Numbered from the stretch's first letter, positions 44,425-53,948 are shown. The stretch: DNA of 64,000 nucleotides from Bacteroides intestinalis DSM 17393 (GCF_000172175.1 NZ_ABJL02000008.1:1302001-1366000); one strand, 5' to 3'. A program made the numbers and translations. The notes: generated from the letters alone by a model not told the origin.

Positions 44425-46260
44425 TTATCCTATCTTCATTAATACATCATCTTCTGAAACAGTGTCCCCCGGAGTGGCACAAATAGCCGTAATTGTTCCG
44501 TCAAAGTCGGCACGGATGGCATTGTATGTCTTCATGGCTTCAATGTAGCAAAGCAAGTCACCTTTCTTCACCTTGTCGCCCACCTTCACCGGAGTTTCCT
44601 GTGCATTCTTCGTCAGGAAGAACTTACCTTCCAACGGAGCGATCACATCCTGACCTTCGCCTACGGGGGCTTCCACTTTCGCAGTAGCATTTGCCGGTAG
44701 GTCAATATCACCATAAGCCACCGTTACGCGATAAGCCTGTCCATCCACCTGTACGGTTAGCGTCTTCGGTTTAGCGTCATCCAACGGGGACTTATTAAGT
44801 TCCGCCTTCCGTTTTTCCACGTCTGCCAGGAAGTCTTCTTTCGCCTTGCCACTCTTGTATGCTTCGTATTGTGCCGGATGCATGGCATATTCGAAGAGTT
44901 CTTCATCATCTTCTCCCAGATCCCATTTATTCTCTTTCATCATCTTGCGATACTTGTCGAGCGCATCCGGATAATTATCCTGTGGATTTCCGGTGAAGAA
45001 CTTACGGCCTTCACGTTCCGCTTTCTCCACGAGTTCAGGAGCCAGCGTACCCGGCAGTTTACCTGCCTTGCCCAACAGCATATCCCAGATATCATCAGCG
45101 ATCATACCCCAACGTTCCTTGCCTTTTTCCATGGCAATCACGTTCATCATCGCCAGATTCTTAACGTACTGGCTGAACGGAGTTACCAACGGAGGATAAC
45201 CTACACGCGGCCATACATAAGCTACTTCGTTAAACAGCTTGATAAGCAACTGATCCTGCGTCATAAACGGCAAGTTACGTTTTGCCTTATATTTATTGAT
45301 GGATTCCAGATTGGACTCCAGGTCGGCCATAAGGCTACCCATCATACCACCCGGAAGTCCCGGACCGATCAGCAGGGAGTTCATCAAGCGGTTTTTCGGA
45401 CTGATGTACAGACCAAGAAAATCGTCCATAAATTCCTGAATCAATGCACGTACCTTCATGTATGCTTCCATATTCACCTCAGGAACCTGGAAACCTGCAT
45501 CTTTCAGCATTGCCTGCACGCTCAGCAAGTCAGCATGTCCCGTACCCCATGACAACGGTTCCATACCCACATCGATATAATCGCAACCAGCCTCACAAAC
45601 TTCAAGGATGCTTGCCATATTAAAACCAGGACCTGCATGACTATGATACTGGATAGGGATTTCAGGATGTGCCGCCTTGATATTTGCTACAATCTTACCC
45701 AATGATACCGGGCGTCCGATACCTGCCATATCCTTGATACAGATTTCATCGGCACCTGCCTTGATGAGCGTTAACGCCATATCCGTATAGTATTCTACTG
45801 TATGGATGGGCGAATGGGTGATACAGAGCGAACACTGTGAAATCATTCCGGCTTCCTTAGCGTAAGTGATGGAAGGAATAATGTTACGGGTATCATTCAG
45901 TCCACAGAACGTACGTGTGATGTCTGTCCCCTGTACTTTCTTCACTTTGTAAAACAGCCTACGTACATCCGCAGGCACGGGGCTCATGCGCAGACCATTC
46001 AATGCGCGATCCAACATGTGAGTTTGTATACCGGCTTCGTGGAACGGTTTCGTCCATGCACGTACAGCTTTATTAGGATTTTCACCAAACAATAAATTTA
46101 CCTGTTCAAAACCTCCGCCATTGGTTTCTACCCGGGCAAAACAGCCCATTTCAACAATAGCTGGAGCAACCTTTACCAACTGGTCTACGCGGGGCACATA
46201 TTTTCCGGCACTCTGCCACATGTCCCTGAACACCAAGCTGAACTTAATTTCTTTTTTCAT
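44425..46260 (-). CDS. Oxaloacetate decarboxylase, alpha subunit
   Basis: A 611-residue cytoplasmic enzyme with an N-terminal carboxyltransferase (HMGL-like TIM barrel: FCGLNDTRN, DMAGIGRPVSLGKIV, HSHAGPGFNMA, and metal-binding sites HSHAGPG) and a C-terminal biotin carboxyl carrier domain (EAMKTYNAI, biotin Lys577). It transfers the carboxyl of oxaloacetate (to give pyruvate) to biotin, which the beta subunit then decarboxylates while pumping Na+. Proline/Lys-rich linker at about 500-530 (SPLDDAKPKT). 37-bp gap to the gamma subunit gene and 6 bp to beta, so one operon. Confidence 0.93.
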   Translation of the reverse strand: MKKEIKFSLVFRDMWQSAGKYVPRVDQLVKVAPAIVEMGCFARVETNGGGFEQVNLLFGENPNKAVRAWTKPFHEAGIQTHMLDRALNGLRMSPVPADVRRLFYKVKKVQGTDITRTFCGLNDTRNIIPSITYAKEAGMISQCSLCITHSPIHTVEYYTDMALTLIKAGADEICIKDMAGIGRPVSLGKIVANIKAAHPEIPIQYHSHAGPGFNMASILEVCEAGCDYIDVGMEPLSWGTGHADLLSVQAMLKDAGFQVPEVNMEAYMKVRALIQEFMDDFLGLYISPKNRLMNSLLIGPGLPGGMMGSLMADLESNLESINKYKAKRNLPFMTQDQLLIKLFNEVAYVWPRVGYPPLVTPFSQYVKNLAMMNVIAMEKGKERWGMIADDIWDMLLGKAGKLPGTLAPELVEKAEREGRKFFTGNPQDNYPDALDKYRKMMKENKWDLGEDDEELFEYAMHPAQYEAYKSGKAKEDFLADVEKRKAELNKSPLDDAKPKTLTVQVDGQAYRVTVAYGDIDLPANATAKVEAPVGEGQDVIAPLEGKFFLTKNAQETPVKVGDKVKKGDLLCYIEAMKTYNAIRADFDGTITAICATPGDTVSEDDVLMKIG

Positions 46261-46297
46261 ACTAAATAAATAGATGTGTGTTTTTTATTAAAGATTA

Positions 46298-46558
46298 TCA
46301 TTTTACTTTCTCGACCTTGGCTACTTTACCCTTGCCTTGTGTCACCACTGTTACAGCGGCACTGATAGCAGCCAAAATATTTCCGGGAATCGCTGCGGGA
46401 CCTTGCGCACCTTTCTTATCCGGCACCACCTCTTCGGGGGCATACTTGTTTACCAGAAGAATGAGTCCTTTACCTAAGTAGATTACAATCAGCAGGATAG
46501 CGAACACTGTCGTCATACCTACCACCATCAGCAGAAGCGCTGTGTTGAGATTTTCCAT
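46298..46558 (-). CDS. Oxaloacetate decarboxylase, gamma subunit
   Basis: An 86-residue protein with one hydrophobic helix near the N-terminus (TALLLMVVGMTTVFAILLIVIYLGK, about 6-30) and a charged/variable tail, typical of the OadG anchor that assembles alpha and beta. It begins the gamma-alpha-beta operon. Small but its context and length fit well. Confidence 0.8.
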   Translation of the reverse strand: MENLNTALLLMVVGMTTVFAILLIVIYLGKGLILLVNKYAPEEVVPDKKGAQGPAAIPGNILAAISAAVTVVTQGKGKVAKVEKVK

Positions 46559-46761
46559 ATTATAAATTATTAGTTATTCGGTCTGTTTTGCAAAAAATCG
46601 TCCGAAATTACGGATTTTTGATGAATTAAAATAGAAAAAGAACGATAAAATATGCTAAAACGAAAGTTCCCGTGCTCTCTTCTGTTAAAAAGATTGCACG
46701 GGAACCACCTGTCACAAGTTACTGGATATCAAAAGATACCAACTTGTCGAAACCTGGAAAA

Positions 46762-47235
46762 TCAGCCCAACGGATCATCCTCGATACCACCGTCGCCGCC
46801 GGTATTTCCGCTATCGGTGTTGCCACCGGAAGTGACGGTTTTGCCCCACTCTTCCCAACAGATATTATTATCCACCATGCTGCGAGTAACAACCTTACTA
46901 TTCACATCGCGTTCAACCTCGGGAATGAAACGGACGCGCACGCCCACGATCTGAGAGGCACTGACCTCCTTAGCAGTTTGTACTCCCTTCTTATTAGCAG
47001 CAGCCGTATAATAAAAAGTGCCAACCCCATCTATTTTCACCGTACGTCCCTGTGCCATATAAAGGGAGAGCACTTTTCCCAAGTTTTTGACGATAGCATA
47101 GGCATCACCACGGGTAGTGGTAGAAAGATATGCCAATTGATCCGCAACCTGATCGGTTGTAATGGCTTTACCCCATGTAATTGATTTAGGATACCACAAG
47201 CCATTGATTTTCTGTTGATTTTTCTTGTAAAACAT
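46762..47235 (-). CDS. HU-like DNA-binding protein
   Basis: A 157-residue member of the Bacteroidetes HU-related family (HU fold with a KNLGKVLSLYMAQGRTVKIDGVGTFYY core at about 50-76). I took 47235 as start because the 13 upstream residues are hydrophobic and not HU-like. A C-terminal acidic, Gly/Asn/Asp-rich tail (TSGGNTDSGNTGG...) is common in this family. Probable nucleoid or surface-exposed HU-like role; exact function unknown. No operon partner. Confidence 0.7.
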   Translation of the reverse strand: MFYKKNQQKINGLWYPKSITWGKAITTDQVADQLAYLSTTTRGDAYAIVKNLGKVLSLYMAQGRTVKIDGVGTFYYTAAANKKGVQTAKEVSASQIVGVRVRFIPEVERDVNSKVVTRSMVDNNICWEEWGKTVTSGGNTDSGNTGGDGGIEDDPLG

Positions 47236-47736
47236 AATTAATAATGTATTAAGTAAATATAAATATAGTTGCAAATGAACCAGTCATCATTGCTTTGACC
47301 GATCAGGTTAAGGACTGACCGAGGCCGCATCTCCTTATAATAAGAGATAATTAAGAAAGAATTTCATCGCGAGGCCTCAACGATTAAACCTTTCGTTTTT
47401 CTCAAATTCGATGTTGCAAAGTTAGGATACACAAGAAGGAAAAGCAAGAAAACAGCCTCTACAACCTATTTCACCAATCCACTATTAATCAATATATTAC
47501 AAAAAGTGAATCTCTACAATACAACAACAGGAGCAAGTATGGAAAATGAAGCAAACGATAAGTATCTCTACAAGGAAGGAAGCTAAAGAACTGATAATGA
47601 ACAATAGGAAAACAAAGTGTCTCTACAATACGGGTAAAAGAACTTTTCTTCTCTTTCCCTCTTTTAATTGCGCATAATTTCATTACTTTGCACCCAAATA
47701 CTTAATCAATAAAAGATTGCTCCATAAATTAAATAT
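47236..47736. other. Intergenic region with CTCTACAA boxes
   Basis: I see no gene. The upstream half (to about 47400) likely carries the HU-like gene promoter. From 47457 to 47628 the 8-mer CTCTACAA occurs four times, at 47457, 47512, 47566 and 47621, spaced 55, 54 and 55 bp. Spacer sequences are unrelated, so this is not a typical CRISPR. A TTACTTTG (47683-47690) resembles a -7 box for the res gene. Confidence 0.6.
47457..47628. repeat. Four CTCTACAA boxes at 54-55 bp spacing
   Basis: Identical octamers start at 47457, 47512, 47566 and 47621. Three of the four are preceded by AGTxx(T) (AGTGAAT, AGTAT, AGTGT). Intervening DNA is not repeated. The regular period, about five helical turns, suggests a protein-binding array; function unknown. 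Confidence 0.6.
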
Positions 47737-50589
47737 ATGTTCTATAGACTGATAACCCAAAAACGTGATGAATGGCTATGCTCCGCAGATTGCACAATCC
47801 GCGAATTGCTATCCTATATCGACCGAAAAGGAAGGATGCGCGATACCCAGCTCGATGCCATAAAAACCTACCTGTTTCTCAAGATAGCATGCAAAAACCA
47901 ACCTTTGTGGAAACTGTTCGTTAATGGAACATTCAATAGCATGGACTTAAGTACAATGCCGCTCACAGTAGAGGCACGCAATGTGCTGACAACCAACAAA
48001 GCCGCCGCTGCCTTGTTGGAATATGCCTTGCAGAAGGACAAGAACGGAAGACAGCTTGCTCCCGCATTGGAAACCTTCATCAAAGAACATGCTACGGAGA
48101 TAGACTATGAAAAGGCTTTCCGAAAGATATTCTATGACGTAACCTATACGGATTATCTGTTCAGCCTGCCCATGGGAGCCGGAAAAACCTATCTGATGGC
48201 AGCATTCATCTATATAGATCTCTACTTCGCACAGAATGAGCCAAGCAATCCTTGCTTTGCACATAACTTCATGATATTTGCTCCTTCCGGACTGAAATCA
48301 TCCATTATCCCCAGCCTAAAGCATATCAAAGAGTTTGATCCGTCATGGGTAATACCTGAGCCTACTGCTTCACAGCTTAAGCGGCTAATCAAATTCGAGA
48401 TACTGAACGAACAGAAATCAGCCAAGAAGAGTAATCTCATCAAAAACCCCAACGCGCAGAAGATAAACAATCACCAACCACTGGAGGACTTGATGGGATT
48501 AGTGGCCATTACCAACGCCGAAAAAGTAATATTGGACAGGGTGGATCAAGAAGAAGAGATTAATCTGTTCTCAGAAGAAGAATATAATAAGGTGAAACTT
48601 GCTAATGAATTGCGGAATATCATCGGACAATTACCCAATCTGACCATCTACATAGACGAAGTGCACCATGCCGCCGATGGCGAAATAAAACTACGCAAAG
48701 TAGTGAACGAATGGACGCGCGCCCACTCGTTCAATGCTGTATTAGGCTTTTCGGGTACCCCCTATTTGGAGAAAGCGGAGAATGTAGTTTTAGGAGAAAC
48801 ATTCAGCATCAAAAATACAGACCTGGCCAACGTGGTGTATCACTACCCTCTCATTGAGGGGATCGGTAATTTCTTGAAAACACCTGAGGTGAAGTATGCC
48901 GATAATGAGACCGATATGATTGTCCGCAACGGAATTAAGGAGTTTTTGGAAAAATATAAAGCAACCATTTATCCGGACAAGACCCGTGCCAAGCTAGCCA
49001 TCTATTGCGGACAGATAGAGACGCTGGAAGAACAGATTTATCCGCTCGCCGCCGAAATATCAGCTGCTTATGGACTGGACCCCGTGACAAGTATTCTGAA
49101 ATATCATGGTGGAAACTCTAAATATCCACAGCCGGAAGGATCGGAAACAGAGTTCGCCTCACTTGACACTATCTTTTCCAAAATCAGAATAGTTTTGCTG
49201 GTACAAATCGGCAAAGAGGGATGGGACTGTAAGAGCCTCACCGGCGTAATCCTTCCTCAAAAAGGAGTATGCCCCACGAATATGGTGCTACAAACAAGTT
49301 GCCGCTGTCTGCGTCAAGTGCAGAAAAACCATGCGGAAACTGCCTTGATCTGGTTGAACAAATTTAATGCCGACACCTTGAACAAGCAGTTGAAACAACA
49401 ACAGAACATCACTTTGCAGGAGTTCAGTGACAAGAAAACATATTCCTTCAAATCCATCGAACGATTTTCGCGCATGGAGCGGATGCAGGTGCCTCCCATT
49501 GACTTCTTCCAGTTAAAAGTTTCGTATCAGACATTAATCATCGACGAAGATACGCATACCGCAGAACGGCTGACAGACAAAGGCATATTGCGACAGGCCG
49601 AGTTGTCCATCATTCATCATCAAGACATGGAAGGACACATCATAGGGCACTATGAAGAAGAAAAACAATCGAACCATGAAATCGCTTCTTTCAATCATTG
49701 GCTACAACTCATTGCCAAAGAAAGCTTCGGTACACTCTCCATTCCGGAACTAAGAAAATACGATAAAGAGTTAAACGGCATCTTTCGCCAGATCACACTC
49801 AAAGAAGGAAAGTTCCTGTCTTTCAATCACTATTTTGACCACATGCAGATACGTTCTCTGATACGCCAAGCATTCGTCCCCAAGCGAGATTTTCGCACCA
49901 ATGAAGAGATTGTGCCTGCCAAAGCTAACCTGCTGCAAATAGAAAAATTAGTTTCTCCGATTGAAGTGACCGATGACAGCCATTTCTACCCTTCACAAAA
50001 AGAGGTGAAAGAAGTGCTCCAATGGGATAATCACGCTGCTGACGCTCCACTTGCCCCTGAAGTGCAGGCTGCCATGAAAATATTGGAAGCACAAGGAATG
50101 GATACCTCATCGCTACACCCGCATGACCCACACCCCGAACGTAGGAAGACCTATCATTACCTTCCCTACCGTTTCGACAGCCCTCTGGAGAGAGAATATT
50201 TCTCACAATCCATCCTGCCCATAATCAAAAACAAGGAGCTGGAAATATACTTCAACGGTGATGACACCATAACCGAATTCAAGATTGACTGTTACAAACA
50301 GGCAGGCAAAGAATGGAGATACATAGGAAAATACGTCCCTGACTTCCTTCTCATCAGCCGCAATGCCGACAAGCAGATTCACAAAATCATTATCATTGAG
50401 ACGAAAGGTGAAGGATTTGCCGCCAAGTTTGCAGATAAGCGCAACTTTATTGAGACCGAGTTCATCAAGAAGAACAACGAAAAGTTCGGCTACCCACGTT
50501 TCAACTTCCTCTATCTGGAAGACACATTAAGCAGAGAGGAACAGGAAAGACGAACCCTGCATGCAATCAATCAATTCTTTAACAACTAA
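47737..50589 (+). CDS. res: Type III restriction enzyme, Res subunit
   Basis: A 950-residue DEAD/DEAH-type helicase with a C-terminal nuclease domain. Walker A PMGAGKTY (Lys150), Walker B IDEVHH (Asp307), a helicase SAT-like FSGTPY near 345 and motif VI-like region VLQTSCRCLRQVQK at about 515. The C-terminal PD-(D/E)XK signature is YVPDFLL...IIETKGEG (Asp869, Glu888, Lys890). It needs the Mod subunit to recognise DNA and cuts after ATP-driven translocation between sites. Unusually the res gene precedes mod (15 bp gap), whereas the classic order is mod then res. Confidence 0.9.
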   Translation: MFYRLITQKRDEWLCSADCTIRELLSYIDRKGRMRDTQLDAIKTYLFLKIACKNQPLWKLFVNGTFNSMDLSTMPLTVEARNVLTTNKAAAALLEYALQKDKNGRQLAPALETFIKEHATEIDYEKAFRKIFYDVTYTDYLFSLPMGAGKTYLMAAFIYIDLYFAQNEPSNPCFAHNFMIFAPSGLKSSIIPSLKHIKEFDPSWVIPEPTASQLKRLIKFEILNEQKSAKKSNLIKNPNAQKINNHQPLEDLMGLVAITNAEKVILDRVDQEEEINLFSEEEYNKVKLANELRNIIGQLPNLTIYIDEVHHAADGEIKLRKVVNEWTRAHSFNAVLGFSGTPYLEKAENVVLGETFSIKNTDLANVVYHYPLIEGIGNFLKTPEVKYADNETDMIVRNGIKEFLEKYKATIYPDKTRAKLAIYCGQIETLEEQIYPLAAEISAAYGLDPVTSILKYHGGNSKYPQPEGSETEFASLDTIFSKIRIVLLVQIGKEGWDCKSLTGVILPQKGVCPTNMVLQTSCRCLRQVQKNHAETALIWLNKFNADTLNKQLKQQQNITLQEFSDKKTYSFKSIERFSRMERMQVPPIDFFQLKVSYQTLIIDEDTHTAERLTDKGILRQAELSIIHHQDMEGHIIGHYEEEKQSNHEIASFNHWLQLIAKESFGTLSIPELRKYDKELNGIFRQITLKEGKFLSFNHYFDHMQIRSLIRQAFVPKRDFRTNEEIVPAKANLLQIEKLVSPIEVTDDSHFYPSQKEVKEVLQWDNHAADAPLAPEVQAAMKILEAQGMDTSSLHPHDPHPERRKTYHYLPYRFDSPLEREYFSQSILPIIKNKELEIYFNGDDTITEFKIDCYKQAGKEWRYIGKYVPDFLLISRNADKQIHKIIIIETKGEGFAAKFADKRNFIETEFIKKNNEKFGYPRFNFLYLEDTLSREEQERRTLHAINQFFNN

Positions 50590-50603
50590 AAAACATTCAA
50601 GAT

Positions 50604-52499
50604 ATGGCTATTAAATATGTACCCTATTTCCCGAATACACTGGAAGGCCAAGCATTGCTCGACAACTTTGTACGTACCAAACGCATCCTCCGCTATCGCG
50701 ACAATGACAAAGTGATAGAACACATAGAGCGTGGCATGCCGTTCTACGAAACAGAGTTGCAGGAAAAGAGGGGTGAAAACCCGGACGGGAACTTGATTAT
50801 CCGTGGTGAGTGTGTTTCTGCCTGCGCCTACTTAAAAGATAAAGGCATCAGTGTGGATTTGGTATATATCGATCCCCCGTTCGCCAGCGGGGCGGATTAT
50901 GCGAAGAAGGTTTATATAAGGAGGAATCCCAAAGTGGCGGAAGCAATGCGACAGGCTGAAACGGAGCTGGATGTGGAAGAACTGAAAGCCTTTGAGGAGA
51001 AGATGTACGGTGACATTTGGGACAAGGAACGCTATTTGAACTGGATGTACGAGAATCTGATGGCCATCAAGAGTGTGATGAGCGATACGGCAAGCATTTA
51101 CGTTCACTTGGACTGGCATATAGGGCATTATGTGAAGGTGTTGATGGATGAGGTGTTCGGAGAAGATAACTTTGTGAACGAGATAGTGTGGTGTTATAAT
51201 GGACCTGGTTCACCGGGAATGCAACACTTTAATAAAAAACATGATACTATATTTTGGTATTGTAAAGATAAACAGGACTATATCTTTAATGATAAAGATA
51301 TTCGAATGACACATAATGCCAAGACTATTGACAATTTCAAAAAAGGACTTGTTGGATCAGGCTTCATTTCTGATACATACGACTTAAATGAAAAAGGGAA
51401 AATACCAGAAGATTGGTGGAAATATGCTGTTGCCTCAAGATATCCTGTTGATGGAATAAAACGAGTAGAATATGCAACAGAGAAACCATACCCACTCATT
51501 GAGAGAATAGTTTTAGCAAGTTCTAATTCAAATGATATTGTAGCTGATTTTTTTGGAGGTAGTGGAGTTCTATCAACTGCCTCCCATCTTAATAACCGTC
51601 GGTTCATTCATTGTGACATCGGCATCAACAGCATACAAACCGTTCGCGACCGCCTCATAGCCGCAAAGGCCGAATTCGACATCTTCGAAATAAAAGACGG
51701 CGTTTCCCTCTACCGAAACCCCGTACAGACTATGGAGAAACTGAAAAGCCTGATTATCGGCCTTCGCAACGAAGATGCCTTGGACAAATTCTGGGAAGGC
51801 AGTATTATGGATACCAAATGCGGCATGATGCCTGTCTATCTGCCCAATCTGATGGACAGCAGCACCCGCTTGTTGGACAAACCACTAATGAACCGCATCA
51901 TCCGCGAAGCCATGCCCGATTTGCCTGATGATGTAAAGCGCGTAATCGTCTATTACATAGATATCATCGACCGGAAAGAGATAGAGCAGTTCATCAAAGA
52001 GCAAGGCAACCCGCTCATTGAAATCGAGCTACGCGACCTGAAGCAGGTGCTTGACAACGTAGTAGTGGAAGACTATGCCGAATGGCAACTTACAGAAACA
52101 CAGGACAACCTGTTCAAAGGATGGCAAGTAGAAATCATACAGTTCCACAGCGACCGTGTGCTTAAGAAGATAGAAGTCATCAACCTCAAAGGGGAGCAGC
52201 AAGTCGCGCAGTTCAATCTGAAGAACTCCGGCAAGGGTAAGGAAAAGAAATACTCCCCCATCACCATCAGCGATGAAGGGCTCGAAACCATCGAATGGAT
52301 TAGCCTAGACTGCTCTACAGCCGACAAGGAGGCTATCTGGCACAGCAATAGTGAGGTAAAAATCGACAAGCTGGGCTACACTATCCGAAACGGCATAAAA
52401 ACCAATGAGTTCTGGGATGCCCGTATCCGTTGTGACCACAAGCCTTTGAGAATGAAAATCCGTAACATCTGCGGAGACGAAACTGTATATACATTATAA
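50604..52499 (+). CDS. mod: Type III DNA methyltransferase, Mod subunit
   Basis: A 631-residue adenine/cytosine-N4-type DNA methyltransferase. The catalytic motif IV is DLVYIDPPF (Asp90), motif I is ADFFGGSGVL (about 314-323), with motif IV before motif I, as in the beta class typical of type III Mod. The DNA from about 51190 to 51590 is markedly AT-rich (about 22% GC in sampled 60-nt lines) between GC-richer flanks. That block lies between the motifs, where type III Mod proteins keep the target-recognition domain, so it looks like a swapped specificity region. Start at 50604 follows res after 14 bp. Recognition sequence unknown. Confidence 0.88.
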   Translation: MAIKYVPYFPNTLEGQALLDNFVRTKRILRYRDNDKVIEHIERGMPFYETELQEKRGENPDGNLIIRGECVSACAYLKDKGISVDLVYIDPPFASGADYAKKVYIRRNPKVAEAMRQAETELDVEELKAFEEKMYGDIWDKERYLNWMYENLMAIKSVMSDTASIYVHLDWHIGHYVKVLMDEVFGEDNFVNEIVWCYNGPGSPGMQHFNKKHDTIFWYCKDKQDYIFNDKDIRMTHNAKTIDNFKKGLVGSGFISDTYDLNEKGKIPEDWWKYAVASRYPVDGIKRVEYATEKPYPLIERIVLASSNSNDIVADFFGGSGVLSTASHLNNRRFIHCDIGINSIQTVRDRLIAAKAEFDIFEIKDGVSLYRNPVQTMEKLKSLIIGLRNEDALDKFWEGSIMDTKCGMMPVYLPNLMDSSTRLLDKPLMNRIIREAMPDLPDDVKRVIVYYIDIIDRKEIEQFIKEQGNPLIEIELRDLKQVLDNVVVEDYAEWQLTETQDNLFKGWQVEIIQFHSDRVLKKIEVINLKGEQQVAQFNLKNSGKGKEKKYSPITISDEGLETIEWISLDCSTADKEAIWHSNSEVKIDKLGYTIRNGIKTNEFWDARIRCDHKPLRMKIRNICGDETVYTL

Positions 52500-52645
52500 C
52501 CTGTATTAATCATAACAGGATTTAAAGGAGTTATCACTTTGTCAGGAATTAAAGCCAATAGTTTCTGCTTGGGTATAAGTTAAGTTTTATCGCAATCCTG
52601 TAAAAAACGCCCCCAAAGCGAAAATTACCATTCAGGTACAAAAAT

Positions 52646-52672
52646 CCCCGTCAGAAACACTTCTCGACGGGG
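52646..52672 (-). terminator. Rho-independent-like terminator
   Basis: On the minus strand CCCCGTC (52672-52666) pairs with GACGGGG (52652-52646), followed by ATTTTTGT. It would end leftward transcripts from the HTH protein gene at 52819, with the tandem repeats in the 3' untranslated region. Confidence 0.65.
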
Positions 52673-52681
52673 TATCCAAAG

Positions 52682-52769
52682 ATAACGACAGAGGATGCCT
52701 CACATAACGACAGAGGATACCTCACATAACGACAGAGGGCACCTCATATAACGACTGAGGGTACCTCCA
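52682..52769. repeat. Four-copy 22-bp tandem repeat
   Basis: Units start at 52682, 52704, 52726 and 52748, each like ATAACGACAGAGGRTRCCTCAC; the last is the most diverged (ACGACTGAGGGTACCTC). The same core occurs, inverted, in the repeats at 181-245, 52 kb away. No target duplications or genes are inside. Confidence 0.85.
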
Positions 52770-52818
52770 TCAAAACAAGAGATTCGGAAGCATTTTTTTG
52801 TTGCCATATTTCGGTTAT

Positions 52819-53805
52819 TCAGCACCCTTCCACCACCGCATCCACTGTTTCACCGTTGGCAAACAACGCCTCGTCCATCTGCAACAGCCTCTTCTTCAAC
52901 CGGAACTTCTGCTGAGATACCGAAGCGGGCGACACGGCCGTCAACGTAGCAACCTGCGCGTTGGTAAAGCGCAACCGGATGAGCAGGCAAAGCTGAAGGT
53001 CGGCAGGCGTAAGTTTCGGGAAACGTCCGGCAAGGCGAGTGGTAAACCCTTCGTACACACGGTCCGTGAGTGTTTGCAGGTATCTCCACTGTTCGTCCGT
53101 GAGGAACTTGGGATGACTGCGCAGTTGCCCCACTACCTCATCGCGGTCTATCAAGACAGAAGTGAGTGCCTGTACCTGGCCATCCAGCACGTGCGCACGC
53201 TCCCCCTCCTTCCGCAACAATTCCAGTTCGCGGGGCAAGGGGCGATTTTCATAATCCTTAAGACGTGTACGAAGGGACTCATTTTCATCGCACAAGTGAC
53301 TGCCATGCTCCATAAGGTTCATCAATGACCGATGTACTTCTTCCCGTTCTTCATCCGTCAACGACATTTCCCTCAGGCACTCCTGCAATTCATTTTTTTC
53401 CAGTTCATTGTTGCGCAGACGTTGCTCATTCTCGCTCAAATCAATGAGGTAACGGCGATGCTTACGGTCGGTCGAAAACTTGATATTGCTTATGGAGAGC
53501 CATACGTTCAGACCTATCATCAGTGCAGTAAATGCTCCCCAGAAGAATTGCTTCCGCTTATCGGCAGGCATCAGGCGGACGCGCTTTCCGTCGGAGAGTT
53601 CCTTCACCCTGTTATATTCACGATGCAGTTCGGAAAGCAGACGGGCGGTTTGGGCACTATCGGCGACACCGGCTTGTACTAAAGAGTCGGCACGGACAAG
53701 GGATTGTTCATAATCGAGCATGGTTTTACTGACAGGGGCAGTGCAAGCCGTCAGCCCCAGAAGAAAAAGAAAGGACAAAAAGAATAGCATATATCCGCTT
53801 TTCAT
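52819..53805 (-). CDS. Membrane-tethered HTH regulator (lipoprotein-like)
   Basis: A 328-residue protein with an N-terminal lipoprotein-type signal (lipobox GLTAC, Cys21), a helical segment, one transmembrane helix (about 86-105, FFWGAFTALMIGLNVWLSIS), a long coiled coil rich in E/L/R (about 120-235), and a C-terminal helix-turn-helix region (about 265-315: LTPADLQLCLLIRLRFTNAQVATLTAVSPASVSQQKFRLKKRL). The HTH resembles LuxR/SARP-type DNA-binding helices. The topology suggests a one-component regulator anchored in the inner membrane with its HTH in the cytoplasm. I chose 53805 because the 32 residues before it do not look like a start for a signal peptide. Confidence 0.65.
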   Translation of the reverse strand: MKSGYMLFFLSFLFLLGLTACTAPVSKTMLDYEQSLVRADSLVQAGVADSAQTARLLSELHREYNRVKELSDGKRVRLMPADKRKQFFWGAFTALMIGLNVWLSISNIKFSTDRKHRRYLIDLSENEQRLRNNELEKNELQECLREMSLTDEEREEVHRSLMNLMEHGSHLCDENESLRTRLKDYENRPLPRELELLRKEGERAHVLDGQVQALTSVLIDRDEVVGQLRSHPKFLTDEQWRYLQTLTDRVYEGFTTRLAGRFPKLTPADLQLCLLIRLRFTNAQVATLTAVSPASVSQQKFRLKKRLLQMDEALFANGETVDAVVEGC

Positions 53806-53884
53806 AATCAATGTTTTGTCGTAGTTTTTATAATCAACACATATCAATCTTAGTGTCACAAAGGTAATGCTTTCTCTACATAAT

Positions 53885-53922
53885 AAACAAAAAAGGCACA
53901 AAGTTTTTCGTTACTTTATGCC
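53885..53922 (-). terminator. Terminator of prfC
   Basis: On the minus strand GGCATAAAGT (53922-53913) pairs with ACTTTGTGCC (53904-53895), then TTTTTTG. A classic Rho-independent terminator 27 bp after the prfC stop at 53949. Confidence 0.8.
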
Positions 53923-53948
53923 CTCTATCTATCTTAAAACAAGAAAAA

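Larger units (their letters stand above)
52500..52818. other. Intergenic region with repeat and terminator
   Basis: No gene. Contains a terminator at 52646-52672 and a four-copy 22-bp tandem repeat at 52682-52769, listed separately. The left part up to about 52640 shows nothing recognisable. Confidence 0.6.

Noticed and set aside
47457..47628. CRISPR array
   Set aside because: The repeated unit is only 8 bp, spacers are 46-47 bp with no longer repeat, and no cas genes lie nearby.
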